This document shows, piece by piece, positions 52,015 to 60,722 of a DNA stretch of 64,000 nucleotides; within the stretch, counting starts at the first letter, position 1, and each line of letters opens with the position of its first letter. The translations under genes and the position numbers were made by a program. The notes below the pieces were generated by a model. The model had not been told where the DNA came from and did no database searches. It was given only the letters and a program-made list of their open reading frames with translations. Source of the stretch: Ancrocorticia sp047602305 (lineage in GTDB: Bacteria > Actinomycetota > Actinomycetes > Actinomycetales > Actinomycetaceae); assembly GCA_047602305.1 (NCBI GenBank), contig JASGHO010000001.1:2046001-2110000 (forward strand). The letters run 5' to 3'.

Positions 52015-53037
52015 ATGGCAACCGAAACAACAACCTCAACGGGTGCGGCCGGAGCCGCGACCAGGGCAACCATATCCAAGCGCCCCGCCCGCGTCGGTCC
52101 CTTCCGACTCCTTTTCTCCAACCGTCGCGCGCTCATCGGACTCGTCTTCCTGACGGTTTTCATCCTGCTCGCGCTCCTCGCCCCGGTCATCGCACCGGGC
52201 GATCCCTCTCGCATCGGCGAGTTCACCCCAAGCCAAGCCCCGTCCGCGGAGCACTGGTTGGGAACCACCACCAAGGGTCAGGACGTTCTCGCCCTCACCC
52301 TTTACGGCGGCCGCACCTCGCTCTCCGTCGGCTTCATTGTGGGTATCTTTGCCACACTTCTCGCGGCCGTGGTGGGACTAGCCGCCGCCTACTTTGGTGG
52401 CGTCGTCGATGACATTCTTTCCGTCGTCAACAACATCTTCCTTCTCATCCCGAGCCTCCCGCTGCTCGTCATCCTCGCGGCCTTCCTGCCGCCGGGCCCG
52501 GCAACGGTGATGTTCGTACTGGTGGTGACAGGGTGGGCCGGAGCGGCACGCGTGCTGCGAAGTCAGGCGCTCTCGATCCGCGCCAAGGATTTCGTGGCCG
52601 CCTGCCTCGTCTCGGGCGAGCGCCCGATGCGCATCATGTTCCGCGAGATCCTCCCCAACATGGCTTCAATCATGATGGGAACCTTCCTCTCGGTGGTCAT
52701 CGGCGCCATTGGCGCCCAGGCGGGCCTGGAGTTCCTCGGACTCGGCGACCCGTCCACCATCAGCTGGGGCACCAACCTCTTCTGGGCGTCCAACGACGGC
52801 GCCCTCATGAAGGGCCAGTGGTGGGTCTTCATTCCCTCCGGTCTGTGCATCGCACTCGTGGCCTTCGGGTTGGCGATGCTCAACTACGCCGTCGACGAAG
52901 TGACGAACCCTCGGCTACGCAAGCGCGGCAAGTCGCGTTCAGGTGCGGCCACCGCAGCGACGACGACGGCGCCGGGCAAGGTATCTGCCGCCCCGGCAAC
53001 GTCCCAGTCAAGTACGAACGAGGAGGCGAAGCAGTGA
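52015..53037 (+). CDS. Opp/Dpp-type ABC permease, second subunit
   Basis: 340 residues, six helices. LLFSNRRALIGLVFLTVFIL, HWLGTTTKGQDVLALTLYGG and the EAA loop CLVSGERPMRIMFREILPN are DppC/OppC signatures. A non-conserved 40-residue C-terminal tail (ATTTAPGKVSAAPATSQSS) contains an exact CGACGACGGCGCC (52961-52973). Starts 7 bp after the previous stop and overlaps the next gene by GTGA. Confidence 0.94.
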   Translation: MATETTTSTGAAGAATRATISKRPARVGPFRLLFSNRRALIGLVFLTVFILLALLAPVIAPGDPSRIGEFTPSQAPSAEHWLGTTTKGQDVLALTLYGGRTSLSVGFIVGIFATLLAAVVGLAAAYFGGVVDDILSVVNNIFLLIPSLPLLVILAAFLPPGPATVMFVLVVTGWAGAARVLRSQALSIRAKDFVAACLVSGERPMRIMFREILPNMASIMMGTFLSVVIGAIGAQAGLEFLGLGDPSTISWGTNLFWASNDGALMKGQWWVFIPSGLCIALVAFGLAMLNYAVDEVTNPRLRKRGKSRSGAATAATTTAPGKVSAAPATSQSSTNEEAKQ

Positions 53038-54068
53038 GCACGCAACCAGAATCCGCGCGGGCATCGAGCAAGGACCAGTCCAGCAAGGCTCCAGTCCAGC
53101 ACGCCCGCACCGCGCAGCCAGACGCCCTGCTCGACGTCAGCCACGTAACCGTCCAGTACCAGAGCGACGCCCGCACCATCCTCGGTGCGGACGACGTCTC
53201 CTTCACCATCGGCGCCGGAGAATCCTTCGGTCTCGCGGGCGAATCGGGGTGTGGCAAGTCCACGCTGGCCAACACCATCATGCGGCTGCTGCGCCCGCCG
53301 GCCGTGGTGGCCGGCGGCCAGATCCACTTCGGTGGTCGCGATGTCCTCGGCATGCACGGCGAAGAGCTGCGCGACTTCCGTTGGACGCAGATCGCCATGG
53401 TGTTCCAGTCGGCGATGAACGCTCTCAACCCGGTGATGACCATCGGCGACCAGATCATCGATGCCTTCACCGCCCACAACCTCGCCAAGAAGGACGCGGC
53501 GCGCGAGCGCGCCGCCGAACTCCTGCAACTCGTGGGCATCCCGACGGACCGCCTCGATTCCTACCCACATCAGCTCTCGGGCGGCATGCGGCAGCGCGTG
53601 GTCATCGCCATTGCTCTCGCACTGGACCCGAAACTACTGATCCTGGACGAACCGACGACGGCACTCGACGTCGTCGTGCAGCAAGAAATCATGCAGCAGA
53701 TCCGCGAGTTGCAGCGCCAGTTCGGATTCTCCATCCTCTTCATCACCCACGACATCTCGTTGATGGTGGAGATGTCAGACCGGATGGGCGTCATGTACAA
53801 CGGGCGGCTGGTGGAGATGGCGCCGTCGGATCAGCTGTTCGCGCAGCAGTATCACCCCTACACGAAGGCGCTGATGAACTCGTTCCCTCCGCTGACTGGG
53901 GAACGGCACCGGCTCACGGGCCTGGCCGATCCGGCCACCGTCAAGGCGTCGGCTGATCCGCGTTCCATCATCGGGTTCGATCCGCAGGACATTCCCGATC
54001 TTCGTGAAGTCACCCCTGGCCGTTGGTTCTCGGACCCGAGCCAGTCGCGTGCCCGGAAGGGGGCCTAG
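53034..54068 (+). CDS. Opp/Dpp-type ABC transporter ATPase, D subunit
   Basis: 344 residues. Walker A GESGCGKST, Q-loop VFQSAMNALNPV, signature LSGGMRQRV, Walker B LLILDEPTTALD, switch His in FITHDISLM; the C-terminus carries the oligopeptide-ATPase extension (HPYTKALMNSFPPLTG). A Ser/Gln/Lys-rich 30-residue N-terminal tail precedes the fold. GTG 53034, with GAGGAGG upstream, overlaps the permease stop. Confidence 0.94.
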   Translation: MSTQPESARASSKDQSSKAPVQHARTAQPDALLDVSHVTVQYQSDARTILGADDVSFTIGAGESFGLAGESGCGKSTLANTIMRLLRPPAVVAGGQIHFGGRDVLGMHGEELRDFRWTQIAMVFQSAMNALNPVMTIGDQIIDAFTAHNLAKKDAARERAAELLQLVGIPTDRLDSYPHQLSGGMRQRVVIAIALALDPKLLILDEPTTALDVVVQQEIMQQIRELQRQFGFSILFITHDISLMVEMSDRMGVMYNGRLVEMAPSDQLFAQQYHPYTKALMNSFPPLTGERHRLTGLADPATVKASADPRSIIGFDPQDIPDLREVTPGRWFSDPSQSRARKGA

Positions 54069-54070
54069 CC

Positions 54071-55069
54071 ATGACAGTGCAAGGACAAACCGCGGGCCTG
54101 GCGGCGCCGTCGGCCCGGGAGGACGTGGTTCTCTCGGTCAAGAACGTGTCGAAGGTGTTCCCACAGGGCACGCTGTTCTCGCGGCGTTACGTCAACGCGT
54201 TGAAGAACGTCTCCTTCGATTTGCATCGCGGCGAGATCGTCTCGCTGGTGGGCGAGTCGGGCTCGGGAAAGTCGACGGCGGCACGCGTCGTCGCCCGGCT
54301 GGAACGCCCCACGGAAGGGACCTTCGAGTTGAACGGGACGCAGGTGCAGGCGAATACTCGCAGGCGCGCCCCGCTCAGCTACCGCAAACAGGTGCAGATG
54401 GTGTTCCAGGATCCGTTCGGGTCCCTCAACCCGAACGCCCGTGTAGATCACTTCCTGGAGCGGCCTCTCAAGCTGCACGGGCTGGTGAGCGGGGCTTCTC
54501 AGCTGCGCAAACGCGAGGAAGAACTGATGGAGATGGTGGGGCTCGATCCCTCGATGCTCGACAGCTTCCCGCATCAGCTCTCCGGCGGGCAGCGCCAGCG
54601 CGTGGCCATCGCGCGGGCGCTGGCGGTGGAGCCGACGGTGATTCTCGCCGACGAACCCACCTCCATGCTCGACGTCTCAGTGCGCATCGGGGTTCTCAAT
54701 CTCATGCGCGATCTGGCCGATCAGCAGGGCATCTCGATCATCTTCATCACGCATGATCTGGCGTCGGCACGCTACATCGCCGATCGCACCATGGTGATGT
54801 ACTCCGGCGAGATCGTGGAGTTCGGCGAGGCGATCGACATCATGGGCAACCCGCAGCATCCCTACACAAAGCTGCTGACCTCGGCGGTGCCCGATCCGCA
54901 TCGGGTGCGTTCGCTGCAATCCGAGGAGAGATCCACACTCCGCTCACAGATCAAGGATGCGATGTACGGCAGCGGCACAGCCGCCGAACCCGAGCCCGGG
55001 ATGGTGCCGGTATATCGAAACACGGGCGGCGATCACTGGGTGCGTGTGCTTGAGCCCGGGGCATCGTGA
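54071..55069 (+). CDS. Opp/Dpp-type ABC transporter ATPase, F subunit
   Basis: 332 residues. Walker A GESGSGKST, Q-loop VFQDPFGSLNPN, signature LSGGQRQRVAIA, Walker B VILADEPTSMLD, His in FITHDLASA, and the C-terminal HPYTKLLTSAVPDP extension. ATG 54071 has GGAAGGGGG upstream and starts 2 bp after the D-subunit stop. Two different ATPases complete a five-part importer. Confidence 0.94.
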   Translation: MTVQGQTAGLAAPSAREDVVLSVKNVSKVFPQGTLFSRRYVNALKNVSFDLHRGEIVSLVGESGSGKSTAARVVARLERPTEGTFELNGTQVQANTRRRAPLSYRKQVQMVFQDPFGSLNPNARVDHFLERPLKLHGLVSGASQLRKREEELMEMVGLDPSMLDSFPHQLSGGQRQRVAIARALAVEPTVILADEPTSMLDVSVRIGVLNLMRDLADQQGISIIFITHDLASARYIADRTMVMYSGEIVEFGEAIDIMGNPQHPYTKLLTSAVPDPHRVRSLQSEERSTLRSQIKDAMYGSGTAAEPEPGMVPVYRNTGGDHWVRVLEPGAS

Positions 55070-55202
55070 CTCAGGGGTGGCGTGACTTGGGACCTCATGA
55101 CTCAGCAACCCGGTGCGACTTCGCCACTACTGACAACCCAACGCAACCAGACAACTCAGCACCATCCAACAACCCAACGCAACTCACCTAGAAGGAGCAG
55201 AC

Positions 55203-56759
55203 ATGACCACAGTGACCATCAAACGCCCACGGGATCGCTACCGCCCGGCCTACCATTTCACCCCGCCCACCGGCTGGATGAATGACCCGAACGGCCTGGC
55301 GCAGATCGACGGCGTCTACCACATGTACTACCAGTCCAACCCGTATGGACCGCAGCACAATCGCATCCATTGGGGCCACGCGGTGAGCACCGATCTGGTG
55401 CATTGGGAGGACCGCCCGCTGGCGTTGGTCCCGTTGGACGAAGGACCGGATATGGAGGGCTGCTGGTCGGGAGTTCTCGTCAAGTCCGACGACGGCCCGG
55501 TGTTCGTCTACTCGGGGCGCAACCCTCTGGAGCGCTACACCCAAACCTGCTGCCTCGCCTGGCCCACCGAACAAGACCGCCTCGACAGGTTCGAACAGGA
55601 TCCAAGCAACCCAATGATCAGCGATCCTCCGGCGGGCGTGGACGTGACCGAACTGCGCGACCACTGTGTGTGGCGCGACGGCGACACCTGGCACCAGGTG
55701 ATGGGCGCCGGGCTGTCAGCAAAGGAGGGCGCCGAAGTCTCTGACAAGCAGGGCGCAATCCTGCACTTCATCTCCCCCGACCTCCGCACCTGGGAGTTCG
55801 CCGGCATCATGTTGGAAGGCTCGCAGGTGCAGGCGGGCGAGGCCGGGCTGGGAACCACGTGGGAGTGCCCGGATATCTTCGACGTTCCGGGAGCACCCGG
55901 CGTCGAAGGCGCCTCCGTCCCGGGAAAGAGCGTGTTCTCGTGGTCCGCATGGGACGAGGGCGTCACGCTCCACACCGCCTACATCCTCGGCACCCGCGGC
56001 GCGCAGGCGTTCGTCCCCCGCACCTCAGCTCGCTTCGTCGATCTTGGGCTGCGTCACTTCTACGCCCCGCAGACGATCCGCCTCGACGACGGCCGACGCC
56101 TCCAGTTCGGTTGGTCGCAGGAGGGACTGGAGGAACTCACCGTTCCCGAAGCGGACTGGTTCGGCGTCATGTCGCTGCCGCGCGAGCTGTGGGCCGAGGG
56201 GAATGCTCTGCTCACTCGTCCGGTGGCCGAGGTGGATCAGCTGCGTACCGGAGAACCCGAGACGGTGGCACTTTCGGGCGGAACCAGGACAGTTCTGGAG
56301 ACGCACTCTGTGCAGACCGACACCGTGGGCACAGTTGTGCTGGCACCCGGAGGTGAACTGACCATCGACGTGCTCGCCACTCCCGATGACTCGGCCAGCT
56401 CCGAGCGCACCAGGATTCGGCTCACCCGCTCCGCAGACCCCGCTGAAGTAACCCTCAGCGTGGACCGCTCCGAAAGCCGTTCATCAAAGAGGCTTCCTCG
56501 CTACGACGCGAAGTTCCTCTCCGGCGAGATCCCGACGGACGAATCGGGCACGGTGGAGCTGCGCATCCTCGTGGACCACTCGATCATCGAGATCTATGCC
56601 AACGGACGCCCACTGACCGCCCGCGCCTACCCGGTTGCGCTCGATGCCAACAGCATCGTCGTCGAAACAAACGAGGGCGCCACGGTCAGTAATCTGAGCA
56701 CCTGGGAGATGGCCGCCGCTGAGCAATCGGAGCGTTTCTTCGTCATTGACCCCCGCTAG
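55203..56759 (+). CDS. GH32 beta-fructosidase (intracellular)
   Basis: 518 residues: five-bladed propeller to about 340, then a beta-sandwich (VELRILVDHSIIEIYANG). The nucleophile is Asp28 in GWMNDPNG. The acid-base Glu is in TTWECPDIF (near 221). The transition-state Asp is in ELRDHCVWRDG, where the usual RDP reads RDH. No signal peptide, so it acts on imported sucrose, fructo-oligosaccharide or a phosphorylated derivative. GAAGGAGC precedes ATG 55203. It is 133 bp after the ATPase gene, in the same direction and without a terminator between. Confidence 0.94.
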   Translation: MTTVTIKRPRDRYRPAYHFTPPTGWMNDPNGLAQIDGVYHMYYQSNPYGPQHNRIHWGHAVSTDLVHWEDRPLALVPLDEGPDMEGCWSGVLVKSDDGPVFVYSGRNPLERYTQTCCLAWPTEQDRLDRFEQDPSNPMISDPPAGVDVTELRDHCVWRDGDTWHQVMGAGLSAKEGAEVSDKQGAILHFISPDLRTWEFAGIMLEGSQVQAGEAGLGTTWECPDIFDVPGAPGVEGASVPGKSVFSWSAWDEGVTLHTAYILGTRGAQAFVPRTSARFVDLGLRHFYAPQTIRLDDGRRLQFGWSQEGLEELTVPEADWFGVMSLPRELWAEGNALLTRPVAEVDQLRTGEPETVALSGGTRTVLETHSVQTDTVGTVVLAPGGELTIDVLATPDDSASSERTRIRLTRSADPAEVTLSVDRSESRSSKRLPRYDAKFLSGEIPTDESGTVELRILVDHSIIEIYANGRPLTARAYPVALDANSIVVETNEGATVSNLSTWEMAAAEQSERFFVIDPR

Positions 56760-56764
56760 GTTCA

Positions 56765-56803
56765 GTGAGAGGTTACGCCGAACCTACAGGCGTAACCTCT
56801 CAC
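56765..56803. terminator. Terminator of the fructoside operon, family C-like
   Basis: GTGAGAGGTTACGCC and GGCGTAACCTCTCAC, 15-bp perfect stem with a 9-nt loop. It serves the convergent GH32 and nuclease genes. The arm AGAGGTTACGCC resembles the family C arm. Confidence 0.85.
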
Positions 56804-56806
56804 ACG

Positions 56807-59800
56807 TTACCGCCGGTAGGCCGCCAGCGTATCCACGCCTGTGCCGAACCAGTTGCCTACAACACGCTCGTCGGCGGGGCGCCCGAAGTAGAGCTGTTCG
56901 TCGGCGGGGCCACCCGCGAGGGCGTTGCGGGCGTAGACCTGGGGTCCGCGCTCGATGGCGATCGAATCCTCGCCGTTACCGTCGAAATCGCCCACAAGGG
57001 CGCGATCGCCAATACGACCGTAGGTGAAGGAGAGGTCGGCGGCGCCGCCGTCGACACTGTTCTTCAAGAAGAAGGTCGAACCGCGCTGGAGGCCAAGGGT
57101 GTCCGTACCGTCGCCGTCCCAATCGCCCGCGAGCGGCACGTCACTGACGCGGCCGAAGGTGACCGAGTCACCGGGTTCCGCGCTGATCGCGCCATCGAGG
57201 TTGTAGTAGATGGAGAACAGGTTCGAGTCCCTCGCGCGCAGCGCCAAATCGTCCAAGCCATCTCCGTTGAAATCACCAACAACCGGAATCGAATCAGCCG
57301 AGCCAGCCGTCACGACCTTTGTTGTGGAGTCAGCGCGGTTGGAGGCATGGAAGAAGTACTCGTTGCCGAGACGCAGCATCATGGTGTCCACGCCGTCGCC
57401 GTTGAAGTCACCCACAAGGATCTGATCAGCATGGCCGATCATGTTCGCTGCACGTGCAATGGACTGCGCCCAGTTGTCCGCGAAGAATACGTTGCCTCCC
57501 TGCATCGGGACCGGTGTGGCGTCGTGGGGCAGGGACGGGTCAGCGCCCACGTTCACACCGATCTTGACCGGGTCATGATCGGAGGACCGGTACTGGCTCT
57601 CATCCCAGTAGATGTCGAGGTAGTTGTTGTAACGCGAGTACTCCAGCGCAATCGCTTCGGGGGCGTTGATCTGGTAGACCGTGGCGTCGTTGACCATCTC
57701 CAGCGCCTCGGTGTTGCCGAGAGCCTGGTCGAGCGAACCGTGCATGCCCTGGTACTGGTAGGTGGTCAGTTTCAGGTAGGACTCGTTGCCGGTGGCCTCG
57801 GCCAGGTGGTCCATGATGCGGGTGTAACCGTAATCGTTCAGCTTGAGGATCGGATCCTCGGCCGAGTAGGCGTTGAGGTCGCCCACGATGAACACTGCCG
57901 TTTCCGGCCACTGGGCGTTGGCCCAGGTGCCCAGGGCATTGGCCTGGTTGACACGATCGCTGTTCGCGTTGCCCTGCCACTTGTCCGGTGCCGGTGTTCC
58001 CGACCCCTTCGACTTGAAGTGGTTGACGATCACCACGAAGGGTTTGCCGAACTCCTCGCCGGCACCATTGATCGCCACGAACTCTTGCGCCAGGGGCTTG
58101 CGAGCGTTCGCGAAGTTCGTCTGGTCGTAGAGGATCTTGGAATCTCCAACAGCCTTGACGTTCTCCGAGCGGTAGATGAAGGCCGTGCGAATGACGTCCT
58201 CGTGCTCGAGCGCCGGGAGCCCGTTCTCGGTGGAGGGCGAGCGTACATAGTCCCACTTCTTGGAGGGGTCGGCTTCGTTGAGGGCGTTGGTGAGGGTCGC
58301 GAGCGCTTCGTCGCGGCCCTTCCCATTCTTGGCCGAGTTCTCGATCTCTTCCAGCGAGACCACGGTGGCATCCAGCGCGTTGATGGCATTGACGATCTTC
58401 ACCTGCTGGCGCGCCAGGTTTTCGGCGTTGGCGGCACCGCGCACGGTATCGCATTCGTTGGCGGTGAGCGGGTTGCCGGCGCGGTCCGTGTACACGCTGG
58501 CGCAACCGGCGTCCGCTGCCGTGGTGGTGAAGTAGTTGAGCACGTTGAAGCTGGAGATGGAGATATCTCCGCCGACGTCCTTCGGGGTCACCGGTCGCGT
58601 GTTCTCAAATTCGAAGAACTCGGCGCCGCGGTTATTATTGGCGCCATCAATGAGCGGCTCCACCGGCTGCAGGCGCCAGTTGGCCCTGAATTGATCGAGG
58701 ATCACGGGCTGGAGCAGCGTCACCTCGCCGCCGGTACGCACCGGAGTCGCGGTGGAGATATGGGGAAGCCTGACGCTGTTTCGCACACTCGTGGCGCCGG
58801 TTCCCCAGTTGGAGGTGCGGCCGTCGTCGATGATGATTTTGCGCGCGGCGTTCTCCGCGTCCACAGCCTCCAGCGCGTCGTGTCCGTCGCGCGTCGGGTT
58901 GAACAGGTCGGAGGGTTGGCGCAGCGGCCCGTAGCCGAACGCGGCGCCGATCTCGCCGTAGTTGATGCCGCTCTGGTAGTTGTCCGTCACCGTGATGGGG
59001 CCCGAGAAGTTCACGAGCATGTTCTCAAGGGACTCCTTGCCTTCGGCAGTTTCGGGGAGACGATTGAGAACGACGGCGCTGGGTGCCACCGGGTCAGGGG
59101 TGTCTACTTTCGACCACGACGACGACGTCAGCTGGGTATTGTTTTCGAATTCGCCCACGGTGCCCTTGACCCGGATGAAATCGCCGATCGTGATGTCATT
59201 CGGGACCCCGGCGGAACCGAAGTAGACGAAGATTCCCACGGAGGGGCCGTCGTGTGAGGTGGTTCCACCGGTGCCTGGGGTTTGGATGACGATGCCGTTC
59301 TTGCCGCCCACCGGGTAGGTGGCGGTGACAATACCTTCGGTGGTGGCGGTTTGGCCCACGAGAGGGGACTCCGCGTCCGTGCCCTGGATATCTGCGATGG
59401 GAATGACGTCGTTCGGGTCCGGTGGATCAACGGGCGGCGGCTCGACCGGAGGCAGGTTCTCGGTGCTCGGAGAGATATCCGTGACGATGAAATCGTTGCT
59501 GTTGTTATCCGTGTCCGCACCTGCGGTGCGGCCCGCCGACTTCGTTGCGATGTTTCCGGGGGTGACGGCGGTGGCAGTCTCGAAGTTGGCGTGGGTGCCA
59601 AGCCCCACGTAATCCACCATGCCAAGCGCCGCATGGTTCACATTGCCCACGCCCGGGTTGTCGATGGTGGGAGCGCCCACGCTCAGACCGAATCCGCCGT
59701 TCTGGCCAAGCTGGGCGGTGCAGCCCCACACCGCGTCGGCGGCGGGCAGTTCGGGGACAGCTTCCTTGGCCATGTGGATGAGGTAGTAGCCACCCGGCGC

Positions 59801-60061
59801 AATGGAGCCTGACAGTGCGCCATTGGTCTTGCACTGGGCCCCACCCTTGGTGGCGTAGTACGAGATATACAATCCGCTCAGATCAATGGCGGCATCCGTC
59901 GGGTTATAGAGCTCGACGAACTTTGCGCCCGGACTCACCTCGTTAATGACTACGTTGCTCCCTGCGGGAGTGGCACCCGCCGGGAGCGTGACAAGCGGAG
60001 TCACCAGTAAACCAAGTGCTGCGGCACCGGCTACCAAGCGCCCTCTCTTCTTCCGGTTCAT
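56807..60061 (-). CDS. Secreted ExeM/NucH-like extracellular nuclease with lamin-tail domain and C-terminal FG-GAP-like repeats
   Basis: 1084 residues. A signal peptide (MNRKKRGRLVAGAAALGLLV, cleavage near AGA-TPAG) is followed by a lamin-tail domain (NVVINEVSPGAKFVELYNPT), an OB-fold region (about 220-320) and an EEP endonuclease domain (SISSFNVLNYF, VVSLEEIENS, NHFKSKG, VGDLNAYSAEDP, SSDHDPVKI). The last 260 residues are five to six FG-GAP/VCBS-like repeats with DFNGDGVDT-type calcium loops. Probably degrades extracellular DNA. It has no LPXTG, so it is released or held by the repeats. ATG 60061 has GAAGGGAAAG upstream. Confidence 0.93.
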   Translation of the reverse strand: MNRKKRGRLVAGAAALGLLVTPLVTLPAGATPAGSNVVINEVSPGAKFVELYNPTDAAIDLSGLYISYYATKGGAQCKTNGALSGSIAPGGYYLIHMAKEAVPELPAADAVWGCTAQLGQNGGFGLSVGAPTIDNPGVGNVNHAALGMVDYVGLGTHANFETATAVTPGNIATKSAGRTAGADTDNNSNDFIVTDISPSTENLPPVEPPPVDPPDPNDVIPIADIQGTDAESPLVGQTATTEGIVTATYPVGGKNGIVIQTPGTGGTTSHDGPSVGIFVYFGSAGVPNDITIGDFIRVKGTVGEFENNTQLTSSSWSKVDTPDPVAPSAVVLNRLPETAEGKESLENMLVNFSGPITVTDNYQSGINYGEIGAAFGYGPLRQPSDLFNPTRDGHDALEAVDAENAARKIIIDDGRTSNWGTGATSVRNSVRLPHISTATPVRTGGEVTLLQPVILDQFRANWRLQPVEPLIDGANNNRGAEFFEFENTRPVTPKDVGGDISISSFNVLNYFTTTAADAGCASVYTDRAGNPLTANECDTVRGAANAENLARQQVKIVNAINALDATVVSLEEIENSAKNGKGRDEALATLTNALNEADPSKKWDYVRSPSTENGLPALEHEDVIRTAFIYRSENVKAVGDSKILYDQTNFANARKPLAQEFVAINGAGEEFGKPFVVIVNHFKSKGSGTPAPDKWQGNANSDRVNQANALGTWANAQWPETAVFIVGDLNAYSAEDPILKLNDYGYTRIMDHLAEATGNESYLKLTTYQYQGMHGSLDQALGNTEALEMVNDATVYQINAPEAIALEYSRYNNYLDIYWDESQYRSSDHDPVKIGVNVGADPSLPHDATPVPMQGGNVFFADNWAQSIARAANMIGHADQILVGDFNGDGVDTMMLRLGNEYFFHASNRADSTTKVVTAGSADSIPVVGDFNGDGLDDLALRARDSNLFSIYYNLDGAISAEPGDSVTFGRVSDVPLAGDWDGDGTDTLGLQRGSTFFLKNSVDGGAADLSFTYGRIGDRALVGDFDGNGEDSIAIERGPQVYARNALAGGPADEQLYFGRPADERVVGNWFGTGVDTLAAYRR

Positions 60062-60722
60062 ATCTTTCCCTTCGTTGAGCACGGCTCGACTTTCATCGCA
60101 CATATGTGGGCGGACCGGCACCACTTATCTGTTCAGTGGGCCCATAGTCTCATCCTGGGCATGAACGTACTAGCTACCATACGTGACCACCTACACGGAT
60201 GGGTAGACGCGTCCGAACTCCGTAGAAATGTTGCACGCCAGGATCATCAGCCTCTCCGATTCGTCACCCCATCAGAAACAAAGTGTCACAATGCATACAA
60301 ACATAATACGAACATACAACGAGTACTTACTGCTGTTCCTACAATGCCGCTCATACAACGATAAGTTGAATTGTCAGTAGTCCAGAAAGTCCCGAGGCGG
60401 AAAGTAACTGTTCAGTACACCAAGTCAATACATCAATTGTTGCCTGGATCGGCGACTATAGCGTGACCTCGCGGCTCTTTCATTGGAATGAATCCATGAT
60501 TTAATAGACCGGCCGATGTGGGCAAAGTTCGCGGAAAAAGAGGTGAGGGGGTGGGCGCCGTCGTCGTCAAATCGAAGGCCACACAGCAACAAAACGCCAC
60601 GCCACACCCTCGCGCCCGGAATATCTCGCGTAGCCTTGGAGAGGGCCCGGCGAGCGCTGGCCCACGGCGAACGGTGAACGCACCGGAGGCCGGTCCGCGA
60701 AGTAGCGCCCTACGGAGGTACC
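60062..60722. other. 661-bp divergent intergenic region
   Basis: No gene recognised. It carries the promoters of the nuclease (leftward) and of the GH13 enzyme (rightward). 60280-60420 is AT-richer, with repeated CATACAA and ACATAC runs. An exact GGCGCCGTCGTCG lies at 60554-60566. Confidence 0.55.

Noticed and set aside
57215..57235. GGTTCGAGTCC resembling a tRNA T-arm
   Set aside because: It lies inside the nuclease coding sequence on the opposite strand; no acceptor, D-arm or anticodon stem can be folded around it.
56765..59257. 830-codon open frame antisense to the nuclease
   Set aside because: Shadow ORF caused by codon bias; no recognisable domain.
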